Source: Streptomyces albicerus (lineage in GTDB: Bacteria; Actinomycetota; Actinomycetes; Streptomycetales; Streptomycetaceae). Taken from it: a stretch of DNA of 64,000 bases. Within the stretch, counting starts at the first letter, position 1; the number at the start of each line of letters is the position of its first letter. Positions 16,240 to 23,798 of this stretch are shown piece by piece. The stretch is from the NCBI RefSeq assembly GCF_008905045.1, contig NZ_VWMY01000013.1, forward strand, positions 57,126 through 121,125, in the 5' to 3' direction. Both the position numbers and the translations under genes were made by a program. The notes under the pieces are model-generated. The model was not told the DNA's origin and searched no databases. It was given only the letters and a program-made list of their open reading frames with translations.

Positions 16240-16965
16240 ATGACGACCACAGCCGTACGTATCCGATCCCTGCGCCGCCATTACGGTGCCGTCGCCGCCC
16301 TGGACGGGGTCGACCTCGACTTCGCCGCCGGGACCTTCACGGCCGTGATGGGGCCTTCGGGGTCGGGAAAGTCGACCTTGCTGCAGTGTGCGGCCGGTCT
16401 TGACCGGCCGACGTCCGGGACGGTGGCCGTCGACGGGATCGAGCTGGGCGGGCTGAGCGAGCGTCGGCTGACGCTGCTGCGGCGGGAGCGGATCGGGTTC
16501 GTCTTCCAGGCGTTCAACCTGCTGCCGTCGCTGACGGCCGCGCGGAACGTGGCGCTGCCGCTGCGCCTGGCCGGCCGCCGGCCCTCGCGCGCGGCGGTGC
16601 GGGAGGCGCTGGAGCGGGTCGGCCTCGCCGACCGCGCCGGGCACCGGCCGTCGCAGTTGTCGGGCGGGCAGCAGCAACGGGTCGCGCTCGCGCGGGCGCT
16701 GTTCACGCGCCCCGCCGTGCTGTTCGCGGACGAGCCGACGGGTGCGCTGGACACGGCGACGAGCCGTCAGGTTCTTTCGCTGCTACGGGATTTGGTGGAT
16801 CGAGAAGGCCAGACGACGGTCATGGTCACGCACGATCCGGTGGCCGCCTCGTACGCCGACCGGGTCCTCTTCCTGGTCGACGGCCGGGTGAGCGGTGAGC
16901 TGACCGGGCCGTCAGCCGAGCGGGTCGCCGCGCGCATGACGGAGCTGGAGGGCGTGCCGTGCTGA
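16240..16965 (+). CDS. MacB/LolD-type ABC transporter ATP-binding protein
   Basis: 241-aa ATPase of the FtsX-permease class. Walker A GPSGSGKST, the LolD-type Q-loop IGFVFQAFNLLPSLTAARNV, signature LSGGQQQRVALARAL, Walker B AVLFADEPTGALD and switch His in VMVTHDPVAASY are all intact. I chose the ATG at 16240 (MTTTAVRI) with GGAGGG upstream. It overlaps the permease start by seven bases. Confidence 0.94.
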   Translation: MTTTAVRIRSLRRHYGAVAALDGVDLDFAAGTFTAVMGPSGSGKSTLLQCAAGLDRPTSGTVAVDGIELGGLSERRLTLLRRERIGFVFQAFNLLPSLTAARNVALPLRLAGRRPSRAAVREALERVGLADRAGHRPSQLSGGQQQRVALARALFTRPAVLFADEPTGALDTATSRQVLSLLRDLVDREGQTTVMVTHDPVAASYADRVLFLVDGRVSGELTGPSAERVAARMTELEGVPC

Positions 16966-19226
16966 GTCTGCGGCCGCCCCGCCTGTCGTCGTTGCGCGCC
17001 CGGTGGGCGTCCTTCGCCGGTTCCTTCGTTGCCGTCGCGCTGGGGGTGGGTGTGATGACGGCGATGGGCCTCGGGCTCGCCGCCTCCCTCGACGCGCCTT
17101 CGCGCCCGCCGGAGCGGCTCGCGTCGTCGCCCGTCGTCGTGATGGGGCGGGACACGCTCACGGTGGAGGTGCGGCGGGGGCCCGGGACCGCACAGGTGTC
17201 CAAGCCGTTGGCTCATCCACACCCTGTGGACAGTCAACTGCTGGACAGGCTGAGCGAGTTGGGTCCCGTACGTCAGGACGGCGACCGGCGCGACGCGGCC
17301 GGCGTGGACGCGCCCGCGGCGGCCGTGCGGAAGGTCGTGCGCGAGGTGGCCGGTGGCCGCGCCCGCGTCCTGACCGGCGACGCGCGCCGCCTCGCCGACC
17401 CGACGACCGAGCGGGACGCCGAGGCACTGGTCGCGGTGAACTCGCTGCTGGGGACGGCCGCCGGGGTCTCCGCCTTCGTGTCGGTCTTCGTGACGGCGTC
17501 GACCTTCGCCTTCGTCGTGGCGCTGCGGCGACGGGAGTTCGGGCTGCTGCGGATGGCCGGGGCCACGCCCGGGCAGGTACGGCGACTGCTGCTCGGGGAG
17601 GCGGTGGCGGTCGGGGTCCTGGCGTCGGCGGTCGGGTGTGCGCTGGGTTCTTGGAGTGCGCCTCGGCTGGCGCGGGCGTTGGTGGACAGCGGGGTGGCTC
17701 CGCCGTGGTTCGCGGTCGACGGCTCGTCGCTCTCGCAGTGGCCGTATCAAGTGGCGTTCTGGACCGGGGTGTTGGTCGCGCTGTCGGGTGCGTGGGCCGC
17801 GTCGCGGCGGGCCGGGCGGATCGGGCCGGTCGAGGCGTTGCGCGAAGCGTCCGTGGACACCGGGGTGATGCCGTGGTCACGGCGGATCGTCGGGGCGGGG
17901 CTGCTGGCGGGCGGACTCGGGCTGCTGGGCTGGATGTTGTGGTCGGACCCGTCCGCCCTGCTGAAGCGGAAGACGTACACGACCCAGCCGATGCTCCTCG
18001 TGACCGCCGTCGCCGCGCTCGCGCCCGTTCTGGTCCGTCCGGTCGTACGACTCCTCCGGCTGCCCGGCGCCACCGGAATGCTGATCCGCGAGAACGCGGG
18101 CGCCTCGATGCGACGTACGGCCGCCGTGGCGGCGCCCGTGCTGCTGACCGTCGCGCTGGCGGGGTCGTTGCTGGGGGCGGCGGGGACGGTTTCGGGGGCG
18201 AAGGCGGAGGAGATACGGGAGCGGACCCGGGCCGATCTCGTGGTCACGGGTGAGGAGTTGAAGACGGGAGGCGCCGTGCGAACGGCGGGCGCGACGCGAA
18301 CGGCGGGCGTGGTGCGAACAGCGGGCGCGGTGCGAGCGGCACGCGCCGCCGGGGCCACCGTCGCCGGGTCCGCCCCGACCGCGGTCTTCGTACGGGAGGA
18401 GGAGACCGCGCTCATACGGTCCGAAGCGCGGGCCGTGACGGATGTGGCGGCCTTCGCCGCCGTGTCCCGACTGCCGGTCGTGGACGGGGACATACGCGAT
18501 CTCGACGACCGGTCGATCGTCGTGAACGAGGAGTGGGAACGGCACGAGGTCGGTTCGGTCGTCTCCGTCTGGCTGGGCGACGGGCGGCCGGCCCGGCTGC
18601 GTGTCGCGGCGGTGCTGGCGCGCGGGACCGGGGACAACGGGGCGTACGTGACGATGGCGAACGCCCGGGGTGCGGTGGTCGACCGGCTGGAGGTACGGGT
18701 CCCTCCGGGGGTGGGGCAGGGTGATCGGGCGCATCAGTCACATCAAGCACATGAAGCGCATCGGGCTGAGGTTGCCGCGGCGCTGCGGAGTTCCGGTGGG
18801 ACCGTGCAGTCGGCGGAGGAGTGGGTCTCCTCCGTACGGCCTCGGACCGGGGCGCAGACCCGGCTCGGCTTGTTCGTCGTGCTCGGCATCGCCCTTGTGT
18901 ACGCCGGGATCTCGCTGGCCGGGACCCTGCTGATGGCCACGTCGGCCCGAGGGACCGAGCTGCGGTCGCTGCGGCTGGCCGGGGCCACGCGGGGGCAGGT
19001 GCTGCGGGTGGTCGCCGGGGAGTCGGTGGTCGGGGTCTGCGTGGGGGTGCTGCTCGGCGGCGCGGTCACGGCGGTGAACCTCGCCGGGCTGTGCGTCGCC
19101 CTTGGGCGGTTGTCGGCGCCGGTGGGGGTTGCGGTGCCGTGGGACGTGGTGGGGGCGTGCGTGGGGGTCTGTGTGGTGGTGGGGGTGGGGGCTTCGGGGG
19201 CGGGGGCCTGGCGCGGGGTCAGGTGA
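16959..19226 (+). CDS. FtsX-like ABC permease, two-module
   Basis: 755-aa membrane protein with one N-terminal membrane helix, an extracellular loop, a first FtsX domain (FAFVVALRRREFGLLRMAGATPG region), a second N-terminal-like helix near residue 395, and a C-terminal FtsX domain (GTELRSLRLAGATRGQVLRV). It pairs with the ATPase encoded upstream; such pairs export or extract lipophilic or peptide substrates. The second external loop carries a four-unit hexapeptide repeat (18270-18341) and a His-rich HQSHQAHEAH segment. GTG start overlapping the ATPase gene. Confidence 0.92.
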   Translation: MLSLRPPRLSSLRARWASFAGSFVAVALGVGVMTAMGLGLAASLDAPSRPPERLASSPVVVMGRDTLTVEVRRGPGTAQVSKPLAHPHPVDSQLLDRLSELGPVRQDGDRRDAAGVDAPAAAVRKVVREVAGGRARVLTGDARRLADPTTERDAEALVAVNSLLGTAAGVSAFVSVFVTASTFAFVVALRRREFGLLRMAGATPGQVRRLLLGEAVAVGVLASAVGCALGSWSAPRLARALVDSGVAPPWFAVDGSSLSQWPYQVAFWTGVLVALSGAWAASRRAGRIGPVEALREASVDTGVMPWSRRIVGAGLLAGGLGLLGWMLWSDPSALLKRKTYTTQPMLLVTAVAALAPVLVRPVVRLLRLPGATGMLIRENAGASMRRTAAVAAPVLLTVALAGSLLGAAGTVSGAKAEEIRERTRADLVVTGEELKTGGAVRTAGATRTAGVVRTAGAVRAARAAGATVAGSAPTAVFVREEETALIRSEARAVTDVAAFAAVSRLPVVDGDIRDLDDRSIVVNEEWERHEVGSVVSVWLGDGRPARLRVAAVLARGTGDNGAYVTMANARGAVVDRLEVRVPPGVGQGDRAHQSHQAHEAHRAEVAAALRSSGGTVQSAEEWVSSVRPRTGAQTRLGLFVVLGIALVYAGISLAGTLLMATSARGTELRSLRLAGATRGQVLRVVAGESVVGVCVGVLLGGAVTAVNLAGLCVALGRLSAPVGVAVPWDVVGACVGVCVVVGVGASGAGAWRGVR
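18270..18341 (+). repeat. Four in-frame 18-bp repeats in the FtsX permease
   Basis: Four units encode GAVRTA, GATRTA, GVVRTA and GAVRAA near residues 438-461, in the extracellular loop. Copy number may vary between strains. Confidence 0.85.
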
Positions 19227-19231
19227 CTCCG

Positions 19232-19298
19232 CGGTCCGGGTCGGCTTCACGGTCCGGGTGGCTGGCTTCGCGGTCCGGGTCGGCCGGCTGCGCGGTCC
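19232..19298. repeat. CGGTCCGGGT repeats over the YciI stop codon
   Basis: CGGTCCGGGT occurs at 19232, 19250 and 19271, with a partial fourth at 19292. The YciI stop (19247-19249) falls between the first two copies, so the coding end is repeated past the stop. Confidence 0.8.
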
Positions 19299-19555
19299 CC
19301 ACCGACCACCGGACGCCAGTCCCGAACGGAGACCACCTCCACGCCGGCGGTCCGGTAGTACGGGTCGGCCGCGAGGATCCGGTCCAACTGGTCCCGGGCC
19401 ACGGTGAAGAGGAGTACCGCGCCGGAGTCGTCCGCCAGTGGTCCGGCGGCCAGGAGATGCCCGTCGGAGTGGAGGCGGGCGAGGGTCTCCCGGTGGGCGG
19501 GGCGGGCGGCCAGGCGTTCCGGGGCGGGTGTGAAGGCGAGTTCGACGATCAGCAT
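19247..19555 (-). CDS. YciI-family protein
   Basis: 102-aa single-domain YciI protein (dimeric ferredoxin-like fold): MLIVELAFTPAPERLAARPA, HRETLARLHSDGHLLAAGPL, GAVLLFTVARDQLDRILAAD and VEVVSVRDWRPV. The His and Asp suggested as catalytic in the family are present (HRETL, SDGHLL). The C-terminal 20 residues are Gly/Pro/Arg-rich and arise from the repeat tract at its 3' end. Divergent from the Crp gene, with only 26 bp between starts. Confidence 0.88.
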   Translation of the reverse strand: MLIVELAFTPAPERLAARPAHRETLARLHSDGHLLAAGPLADDSGAVLLFTVARDQLDRILAADPYYRTAGVEVVSVRDWRPVVGGDRAAGRPGPRSQPPGP

Positions 19556-19581
19556 GCGGCGACCGTACGGTCGGGCACGTG

Positions 19582-20295
19582 ATGCGATCCGTATCAACTG
19601 ATACATCCGATACATCTCCGGACTGGCACGCCCTGCGGGCCGTACCCCTGCTGGCCGGGCTCCCGGAGGAACGCCTTCGCCTCCTGTGGAACGAGTCGCT
19701 GCCGCGCCGCGCCCGTACGGGGGAGGTCCTGCGGGCCGCCGGAACCCCGGCGACCCACCTCCTGCTCCTGCTGCGCGGGCGGGTCACGGCCACTGCGTCC
19801 ACGGAGGCGGGCCGCCGTGTCTGCCACGGCGACTGGACGGGGCCGTGCGCGCTGGACAAGGTCGCGGTCATCGACGGGGCCGGCCACACCGCCACGCTGA
19901 TCGCCGACGCTCCCTGCACGCTGCGGAGTCTGCGGCGCGAAAGCTTCCTGGCGCTGGTCGACGACGTGCCCGCCGTACGGCGACACGTGTTGCGCATCCT
20001 CGCCGACCAGGCCCGACGTGGGCAGGAGCGCTGGACGGATGCGGTGGCCCTGCCGACCGAGGCCAGGGTCGCCGCGTGGATCCTGGAGCAGATCGCGGCG
20101 GGCCCGCACGAGCGTGCCGTCCTCCCCGGCGGCCAGGAACAACTCGCCGACCGCCTGGGCGTCACCCGCGTGACCGTGAGCCGCGCCCTGTCCCGGCTGC
20201 GACGCAACGGCTTGATCGCCATGGACCGGCGTACGATCCGCGTCCTGGCCCCGGAACTGCTCGAGCTCCGGGCGCGGAACGTCACGACGGACTGA
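19582..20295 (+). CDS. Crp/Fnr-family transcriptional regulator
   Basis: 237 aa. Residues about 15-130 form a cyclic-nucleotide-binding-like beta-roll (PLLAGLPEERLRLL, LLLLLRGRVTAT), and about 150-230 an HTH_CRP domain (LPTEARVAAWILEQ, QEQLADRLGVTRVTVSRALS). The ERA-x6-R phosphate-binding motif of cAMP sensors is not seen, so the ligand is unknown. The roll holds two cysteines (VCHGDWTGPCALDK). I chose the ATG at 19582; GTG at 19579 is equivalent. The dyad TATCAACTGATA lies inside the first codons, a possible autoregulatory site. Confidence 0.88.
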   Translation: MRSVSTDTSDTSPDWHALRAVPLLAGLPEERLRLLWNESLPRRARTGEVLRAAGTPATHLLLLLRGRVTATASTEAGRRVCHGDWTGPCALDKVAVIDGAGHTATLIADAPCTLRSLRRESFLALVDDVPAVRRHVLRILADQARRGQERWTDAVALPTEARVAAWILEQIAAGPHERAVLPGGQEQLADRLGVTRVTVSRALSRLRRNGLIAMDRRTIRVLAPELLELRARNVTTD

Positions 20296-20421
20296 CGGCC
20301 CGTCGCCCCTGCGCGCCGCAACCGGCCTGCGGTGAGCCGGACTTGGAGGGTCGCCGAACCACGCCGTCTCAGTCCGCGAAATTCGGTCGACCCCCCGGAA
20401 GGCGCCGCCAAGCATGCCCCC

Positions 20422-21051
20422 ATGGTCGACACATCTCTGTACGCAGCGTTTCTGGTCGCCGCGCTCGCGCTCGTCGTGAGTCCCGGCCCCGACATGATGT
20501 TCATCGTGGCGATGGGCGGCCGGGGCGGACCGGTCGCGGGGGTGATGGCCGCGGCGGGCGTGGCCACGGCGATGCTCGTGCACGCGGTGGCCGCGATGCT
20601 GGGCCTCTCCGCGCTGTTCACCACCCTGCCGACGCTCTACCACGTACTGCGCTGGGCCGGCGCGGCATACCTCCTGTACCTCGCGGTCAAGGCGTTCCGG
20701 GACCGCTCCGTACCGGTCGAGGAGGGCGCCGAGCCGGGCCCGGGCCGACGGCGGGCCTTCTGGCAGGGGGCCGTGACGAATCTGCTCAACCCCAAGGTGA
20801 TCCTCTTCAATGTGGCGTTCCTGCCGCAGTTCGTGAACCCGGAACTCGGCCATGTGATGGGCCAGTTCCTCGTCCTCGGCGTCACCATCGTCGTCATGGG
20901 CTTCGTCTTCGACGCCTCGGTCGGCCTGCTCTCCGGCCGTCTCTCCGAACTGCTCCGCCGCAGCCGACGGGTCGCCCGGGGCCTGAACATCTTCAGCGGC
21001 ACGGTCTTCACGGGGCTGGCCGTACGCCTGCTCGTGGCGTCCCCGAAGTAG
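20422..21051 (+). CDS. LysE/RhtB-family amino-acid exporter
   Basis: 209-aa inner-membrane exporter with about six hydrophobic segments. Family motifs: LVVSPGPDMMFIVAMGGRGG near the N-terminus, WAGAAYLLYLAVKAFRDRS, and WQGAVTNLLNPKVILFNVAF in the middle, which is the diagnostic LysE motif. The exported amino acid is unknown. The ATG at 20422 was chosen because MVDTSLYAAFLVAALAL gives a clean first membrane helix; an in-frame start at 20332 would add 30 polar residues. Confidence 0.9.
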   Translation: MVDTSLYAAFLVAALALVVSPGPDMMFIVAMGGRGGPVAGVMAAAGVATAMLVHAVAAMLGLSALFTTLPTLYHVLRWAGAAYLLYLAVKAFRDRSVPVEEGAEPGPGRRRAFWQGAVTNLLNPKVILFNVAFLPQFVNPELGHVMGQFLVLGVTIVVMGFVFDASVGLLSGRLSELLRRSRRVARGLNIFSGTVFTGLAVRLLVASPK

Positions 21052-21088
21052 CCGCCCGCAGACCGCCCGCGGGCCATCAGCGAGGGGT

Positions 21089-21133
21089 GTCAACTCAAGG
21101 TTGACACCCCTCCACTGTCAACCTACGGTTGAC
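21089..21133 (+). promoter_or_regulatory. Leaderless promoter flanked by twin GTCAAC-n5-GTTGAC dyads
   Basis: Palindromes GTCAACTCAAGGTTGAC (21089-21105) and GTCAACCTACGGTTGAC (21117-21133) overlap a promoter: -35 TTGACA (21101-21106), 17-bp spacer, -10 TACGGT (21124-21129). The A of the ATG is seven bases past the -10, so transcription probably starts at the start codon. Confidence 0.75.
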
Positions 21134-21135
21134 AC

Positions 21136-21867
21136 ATGACCACGAATCCACGCACCGCCACATCCGTACGCCTCGACGACCTCATCGACGCCATCAAGAA
21201 GGTCCACGACGACGCGCTCGACCAGCTCGAGGACGCGGTGATCGCCGCGGACCACCTCGGCGACGTGGCCGACCACCTGATCGGCCACTTCGTCGACCAG
21301 GCCCGGCGTTCGGGCGCCTCCTGGACGGACATCGGCAAGAGCATGGGGGTCACCCGGCAGGCGGCCCAGAAGCGGTTCGTACCGAAGGCGGAGTCGGACC
21401 TCGACCCGAGCCAGGGCTTCAGCCGTTACACGCCACGGGCCAGGAACGTGGTGGTCGTCTCCCAGAACGAGGCCAAGACCGCGGGCAACGACCAGATCCG
21501 CACCGAGCACCTGGTCCTCGGCCTGATCGCCGAGCCGGAGGGCCTCGGGGCGAAGGCCATCACCGCGCAGGGCGTCACCCTGGACGCCGTGCGCGAGGCC
21601 GCGACCGCCGCCCTGCCGCCGCGCGCCGAGGACGTACCGGCACTCATCCCCTTCGACAGCAACGCCAAGAAGGCCCTCGAACTCACCTTCCGCGAGGCCC
21701 TCCGCCTCGGCCACAACTACATCGGCACCGAGCACATCCTGCTCGCGCTGCTGGAGCACGAGGCCGGGACGGGCCTCCTCAGCGGACTCGGCGTCGACAA
21801 GACGGCGGTCGAGGCGAACATCGAGAAGGCGCTGGAGAAGGTGCGGAAGCCCCTCCAGGAGGACTGA
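21136..21867 (+). CDS. Clp N-terminal-domain protein without ATPase
   Basis: 243 aa. Residues about 1-80 form a helical, HTH-like region (SWTDIGKSMGVTRQAAQKRF). Residues about 90-240 carry two Clp_N repeats as in ClpA/ClpC: ARNVVVVSQNEAKTAGNDQI with RTEHLVLGLIAEPEGLG, then KKALELTFREALRLGHNYIG with TEHILLALLEHEAG. No AAA module follows, so it is not a chaperone; it may bind Clp clients, adaptors or arginine-phosphate. The HTH-like segment suggests it could bind the two dyads at its own promoter. It appears leaderless. Confidence 0.88.
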   Translation: MTTNPRTATSVRLDDLIDAIKKVHDDALDQLEDAVIAADHLGDVADHLIGHFVDQARRSGASWTDIGKSMGVTRQAAQKRFVPKAESDLDPSQGFSRYTPRARNVVVVSQNEAKTAGNDQIRTEHLVLGLIAEPEGLGAKAITAQGVTLDAVREAATAALPPRAEDVPALIPFDSNAKKALELTFREALRLGHNYIGTEHILLALLEHEAGTGLLSGLGVDKTAVEANIEKALEKVRKPLQED

Positions 21868-21928
21868 CCGGCCCAATGACCGGGCCGCCCATTGACCGGG
21901 CCGCCCGGTGCCCGGCGCTGGACATAAC

Positions 21929-21947
21929 CCTGAACTCGCAGTTCAGG
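21929..21947. terminator. Short hairpin CCTGAAC-n5-GTTCAGG
   Basis: Seven-bp arms with a 5-nt loop, 62 bp past the Clp-N stop and 35 bp before the polymerase gene. No T run, so it may be a terminator or an operator. Confidence 0.45.
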
Positions 21948-21981
21948 GCCATTGTCAGACCCTCCTGCGAGACTCGCAGTC

Positions 21982-23691
21982 ATGACCGACCGGTGGGCTC
22001 TCGCGCCGGCCGAGGACGGCGGCGCCGAGCTCGCCCCCCTCGGCCCCGACGGGCTGCCCGCCGGACCGCTCCTCAGGGAGCCGGACCTCGCCGAGTCCGT
22101 ACGGTCCCGGCCGGACGTCACGCGCTGGGTGTGGCGGTCGACGGCCGAGGTCCATCCCCGGCTGCACGACGCGGGCGTCCACGTGGAGCGGTGCTACGAC
22201 ATGGAGGCCGCCGAGACCCTCCTCCTCGGCCACGAAGGGCGCCTCGGCGAGCCCCGATCGGCGGCCGCCGCCCTGGCCAGGCTGCGCGGCGGCCCCGTAC
22301 CTCCGGACCCCCGTCAGCGCGCCGCCGAGCCCGGCTCGCAGTCCTCGCTCTTCGAGCCGCGCCCCGTCCACGTACCGCTGGAACAGCTCATAGAGGTGTA
22401 TGAGCACCAGCAGCGAAGACACGACGCGACCGCGCACCCCGAGCGGATGCGGCTGCTGACGGCCGCCGAGTCGGCGGGCATGCTCGTGGCGACCGAGATG
22501 AACGCGTCCGGGCTGCCCTGGCGCGCGGACGTACACCGCGAGGTGCTGCACGAGTTGCTGGGCGAGCGGTACGCGGGCGGGGGCGAGCCACGACGCCTTG
22601 CCGAGCTGACGGACGAGGTGTCGGCCGCGTTCGGGCGCCGGGTGCGGCCCGATCTGCCCGCGGACGTCGTCAAGGCCTTCGCGCAGGCCGGGATCAAGGT
22701 GAAGTCCACGCGCCGCTGGGAGATCGAGACGATCGACCATCCGGCGGTGAAGCCACTCGTCGAGTACAAGAAGCTGTACCGGATCTGGGTGGCGCACGGC
22801 TGGTCGTGGCTCCAGGACTGGGTGCGGGACGGGCGGTTCAGACCGGAGTACCTGCCGGGCGGCACGGTCACCGGACGCTGGGTGACGAACGGCGGCGGCG
22901 CGCTGCAGATCCCCAAGGTCATCCGCCGGGCCGCAGTCGCCGACCCCGGCTGGCGGCTCGTCGTGGCCGACGCCGACCAGATGGAGCCGCGCGTGCTGGC
23001 CGCGATCTCCCGCGACCCCGGCCTGATGGAGGTCGCCGGGCGGGAGACCGACCTCTACCAGTCCGTCTCCGACCGCGCCTTCTCCGGCGACCGCGCGCAG
23101 GCCAAGCTCGCCGTGCTCGGCGCGATCTACGGCCAGACGTCCGGCGACGGCCTGAAGAACCTCGCGCTGCTGCGCCGCCGCTTCCCCAGGGCGGTGGCGT
23201 ACGTGGACGACGCGGCGCGGGCGGGCGAGGAGGGCCGGCTCGTACGGACGTGGCTGGGGCGGACCTGTCCACCGGCGGTGGAGTCGGAGTCGTCCGGGGA
23301 GGAGGCGGGGCTTCCGCAGGACGAGCCGGGCGGAGGAATCGAGGGAGCATCCGGCGGCTCCGACGGCGACGAGTGGGTGCCGGGGTACGCCTCCACCAAC
23401 TCCCGTGCCCGCGGCCGCTTCGCGCGCAACTTCGTCGTGCAGGGCAGCGCCGCCGACTGGACCCTTCTCGTGCTCGCCGCACTCCGCCGTGCCTGCCGGG
23501 ACATGGCGGCCGAGCTGGTCTTCTTCCAGCACGACGAGGTGATGGTGCACTGTCCCGCGGAGGAGGCCGACGCGGTGGTCGAGGCGATCCGGGAGGCGGC
23601 AGAGCTGGCGGGGCGGCTGACATTCGGGGAGACGCCGGTGCGGTTTCCGTTCACGACGGCGGTGGTGGAGTGTTACGCGGACGCGAAGTGA
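21982..23691 (+). CDS. Bifunctional 3'-5' exonuclease / family A DNA polymerase-like protein
   Basis: 569-aa family A polymerase without a 5' nuclease domain. Residues about 1-190 correspond to the exonuclease-like region. Polymerase motif A (VADADQMEPRVLAAIS), motif B (RAQAKLAVLGAIYGQTSGDG) and motif C (FFQHDEVMVHCP) are all visible. It is shorter than PolA, matching the second PolA-like protein of streptomycetes. An acidic insertion rich in Ser/Gly/Glu sits between motifs B and C. Probably a repair polymerase. I chose the ATG at 21982 (MTDRWALA). Confidence 0.92.
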   Translation: MTDRWALAPAEDGGAELAPLGPDGLPAGPLLREPDLAESVRSRPDVTRWVWRSTAEVHPRLHDAGVHVERCYDMEAAETLLLGHEGRLGEPRSAAAALARLRGGPVPPDPRQRAAEPGSQSSLFEPRPVHVPLEQLIEVYEHQQRRHDATAHPERMRLLTAAESAGMLVATEMNASGLPWRADVHREVLHELLGERYAGGGEPRRLAELTDEVSAAFGRRVRPDLPADVVKAFAQAGIKVKSTRRWEIETIDHPAVKPLVEYKKLYRIWVAHGWSWLQDWVRDGRFRPEYLPGGTVTGRWVTNGGGALQIPKVIRRAAVADPGWRLVVADADQMEPRVLAAISRDPGLMEVAGRETDLYQSVSDRAFSGDRAQAKLAVLGAIYGQTSGDGLKNLALLRRRFPRAVAYVDDAARAGEEGRLVRTWLGRTCPPAVESESSGEEAGLPQDEPGGGIEGASGGSDGDEWVPGYASTNSRARGRFARNFVVQGSAADWTLLVLAALRRACRDMAAELVFFQHDEVMVHCPAEEADAVVEAIREAAELAGRLTFGETPVRFPFTTAVVECYADAK

Positions 23692-23758
23692 GCCACTTCC
23701 TCGGACTGGCCGACTCCCTGCGAACTCCCTTGTGGAGGAGGTCAGTTGGTCTGCTCCG

Positions 23759-23798
23759 GCAGTAGCGGTCTCAGCCCTCCAGCAGTAGCTGTCTCAGC
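23759..23798. repeat. 17-bp direct repeat across the SARP stop codon
   Basis: GCAGTAGCGGTCTCAGC (23759-23775) contains the SARP stop (23771-23773). The near-identical GCAGTAGCTGTCTCAGC (23782-23798) lies in its last codons. Confidence 0.8.

Noticed and set aside
19591..19602. TATCAACTGATA as proof of a later Crp start codon
   Set aside because: No suitable start codon lies downstream before the conserved beta-roll; the dyad probably overlaps the first codons.
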